The notes under the pieces were generated by a model. The model was not told the origin of the DNA, did not search any database, and saw only the letters and a program-made list of their open reading frames with translations. Below, piece by piece: positions 7,463 to 8,096 of a stretch of 8,096 nt of DNA. The stretch lies in NCBI GenBank assembly GCA_030621275.1, contig JAUXHY010000040.1:1-8096 (forward strand), written 5' to 3'. Source of the DNA: a bacterium (GTDB lineage: Bacteria > Fidelibacterota > Marinisomatia > Marinisomatales > JAHJCW01). Position 1 is the first letter of the stretch. Each line of letters begins with the position of its first letter. Both the position numbers and the translations under genes were made by a program.

Positions 7463-8096
7463 TTACTTTCTTTCAAATAGCGCAAATGATTTTGGAATTA
7501 TACTATTTTTTTCAATTTCACCAGCAATCAATTTCCATGAATTATTACAGCCGGGTAATATTTTTTTGGATATGAACTGTGCATTATCGGATGAATTAAA
7601 TATAGCAATAATTTTTTCTTCATTTAACTTGCGGATAAATGCAAATACGTCCTCATCGTCATTTAAATATTGAGTTTTGTATGTTCCTCTTCGCAGAGCT
7701 GGATAAGTGTTGCGAAGTTCAACGAGAGATTTGTAAAAATCTAATAAATCATGATCAACTTCTACATTATCAATTGGTCGGGAATAATTGCAATCTTTCC
7801 ACAAATCACACGGATGGGCTATTTCATCATCGTAAACAAATTCATCCCAAATCATTGGTTTGCGACAATCCGGATCATCCGCACCCCACATACCAACTTC
7901 ATCACCATAATAAATAAATGGTGTACCAATGAAAGCGAATTGAAAAGCAATAATAGATTTCTGAATATTCCGTTCCTCAAAATTGGGTTTACGAATATCA
8001 AATTCTTGGTTCCATTTTAAATTATTACCATGATCCATCCAACGGTCAGGATTTACAACTGCTGAAGCTATTCGTTCCATATCGTGGCTGTCTAAT
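7463..8096 (-). CDS. GH13 (alpha-amylase family) glycoside hydrolase, C-terminal part (5' end beyond the window)
   Basis: The last 210 residues are visible, entering in frame at the window edge as LDSHDMERIAS. This is GH13 conserved region IV, whose final Asp is the transition-state-stabilising acid of the catalytic triad; the nucleophile and general acid lie outside the window. After it come FAFIGTPFIYYGDEVGMWGA and DDPDCRKPMIWDE, the beta-8 region of the TIM barrel, in a form typical of cyclomaltodextrinase, neopullulanase and related alpha-glucosidic enzymes. The segment LVELRNTYPALRRGTY leads into a short C-terminal beta domain ending FALFERK. There is no T9SS-type tail, so this enzyme is not a cargo of that system; four cysteines in the visible part fit a cytoplasmic or periplasmic place, but the N-terminus is needed to tell. 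The exact specificity cannot be assigned. The stop TAA is 120 nt before the TonB receptor, and no terminator hairpin is seen after it, so read-through into the receptor operon is possible. Confidence 0.93.
   Translation of the reverse strand, partial: LDSHDMERIASAVVNPDRWMDHGNNLKWNQEFDIRKPNFEERNIQKSIIAFQFAFIGTPFIYYGDEVGMWGADDPDCRKPMIWDEFVYDDEIAHPCDLWKDCNYSRPIDNVEVDHDLLDFYKSLVELRNTYPALRRGTYKTQYLNDDEDVFAFIRKLNEEKIIAIFNSSDNAQFISKKILPGCNNSWKLIAGEIEKNSIIPKSFALFERK

Noticed and set aside
7463..8020. Plus-strand frames opposite the GH13 gene
   Set aside because: They are antisense of a clearly conserved enzyme and have no recognisable features.

Overview
The window looks like chromosome from an AT-rich Gram-negative bacterium of the FCB group (Bacteroidota, Ignavibacteria, Marinimicrobiota or Calditrichota relatives). 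Three things point there: a carboxypeptidase-regulatory-domain-fused TonB receptor, a giant secreted protein ending in a type IX secretion (T9SS) or FlgD-like sorting tail, and a PorV/PorQ-family outer-membrane protein. The style of the giant protein (VVPNPY motif, DGIDND repeats, conserved PLRTGQTERLSLALVYGEDL segment) recalls Ignavibacteria-like and neighbouring lineages more than gut Bacteroides. This is recognition from memory and cannot settle the phylum.

Every gene is on the minus strand, so the transcription order runs from right to left. (1) 7463-8096 is the C-terminal third or so of a family GH13 alpha-glucan hydrolase, cut by the window edge. (2) 7343-7462 is a 120-nt AT-rich gap that holds the only plausible internal promoter and a perfect inverted repeat. 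(3) 4448-7342 is a complete TonB-dependent receptor. (4) 544-4458 is a 1304-aa secreted multidomain protein with calcium-loop-like Asp/Asn repeats, a fibronectin-like module and a C-terminal sorting tail. (5) 1-547 is the N-terminal half of a PorV/PorQ-family protein.

Genes 3, 4 and 5 are locked together. The receptor and the giant protein overlap by 11 nt, with the ribosome binding site of the second inside the last beta-strand codons of the first. The giant protein and the PorV-like protein overlap as ATGA. This is a translationally coupled three-gene unit. The economical reading is that the PorV-like protein serves export or surface attachment of the giant protein, which then works with the TonB receptor at the outer membrane. 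That would be a SusC/SusD-like arrangement in which the partner is not a lipoprotein but a T9SS-type cargo. The substrate is unknown. The GH13 gene upstream hints at alpha-glucans, but it is separated by a gap and a probable promoter, so the link is weak.

No tRNA, rRNA, CRISPR array, insertion sequence or phage gene is visible. No stretch above 300 bases lacks a gene.
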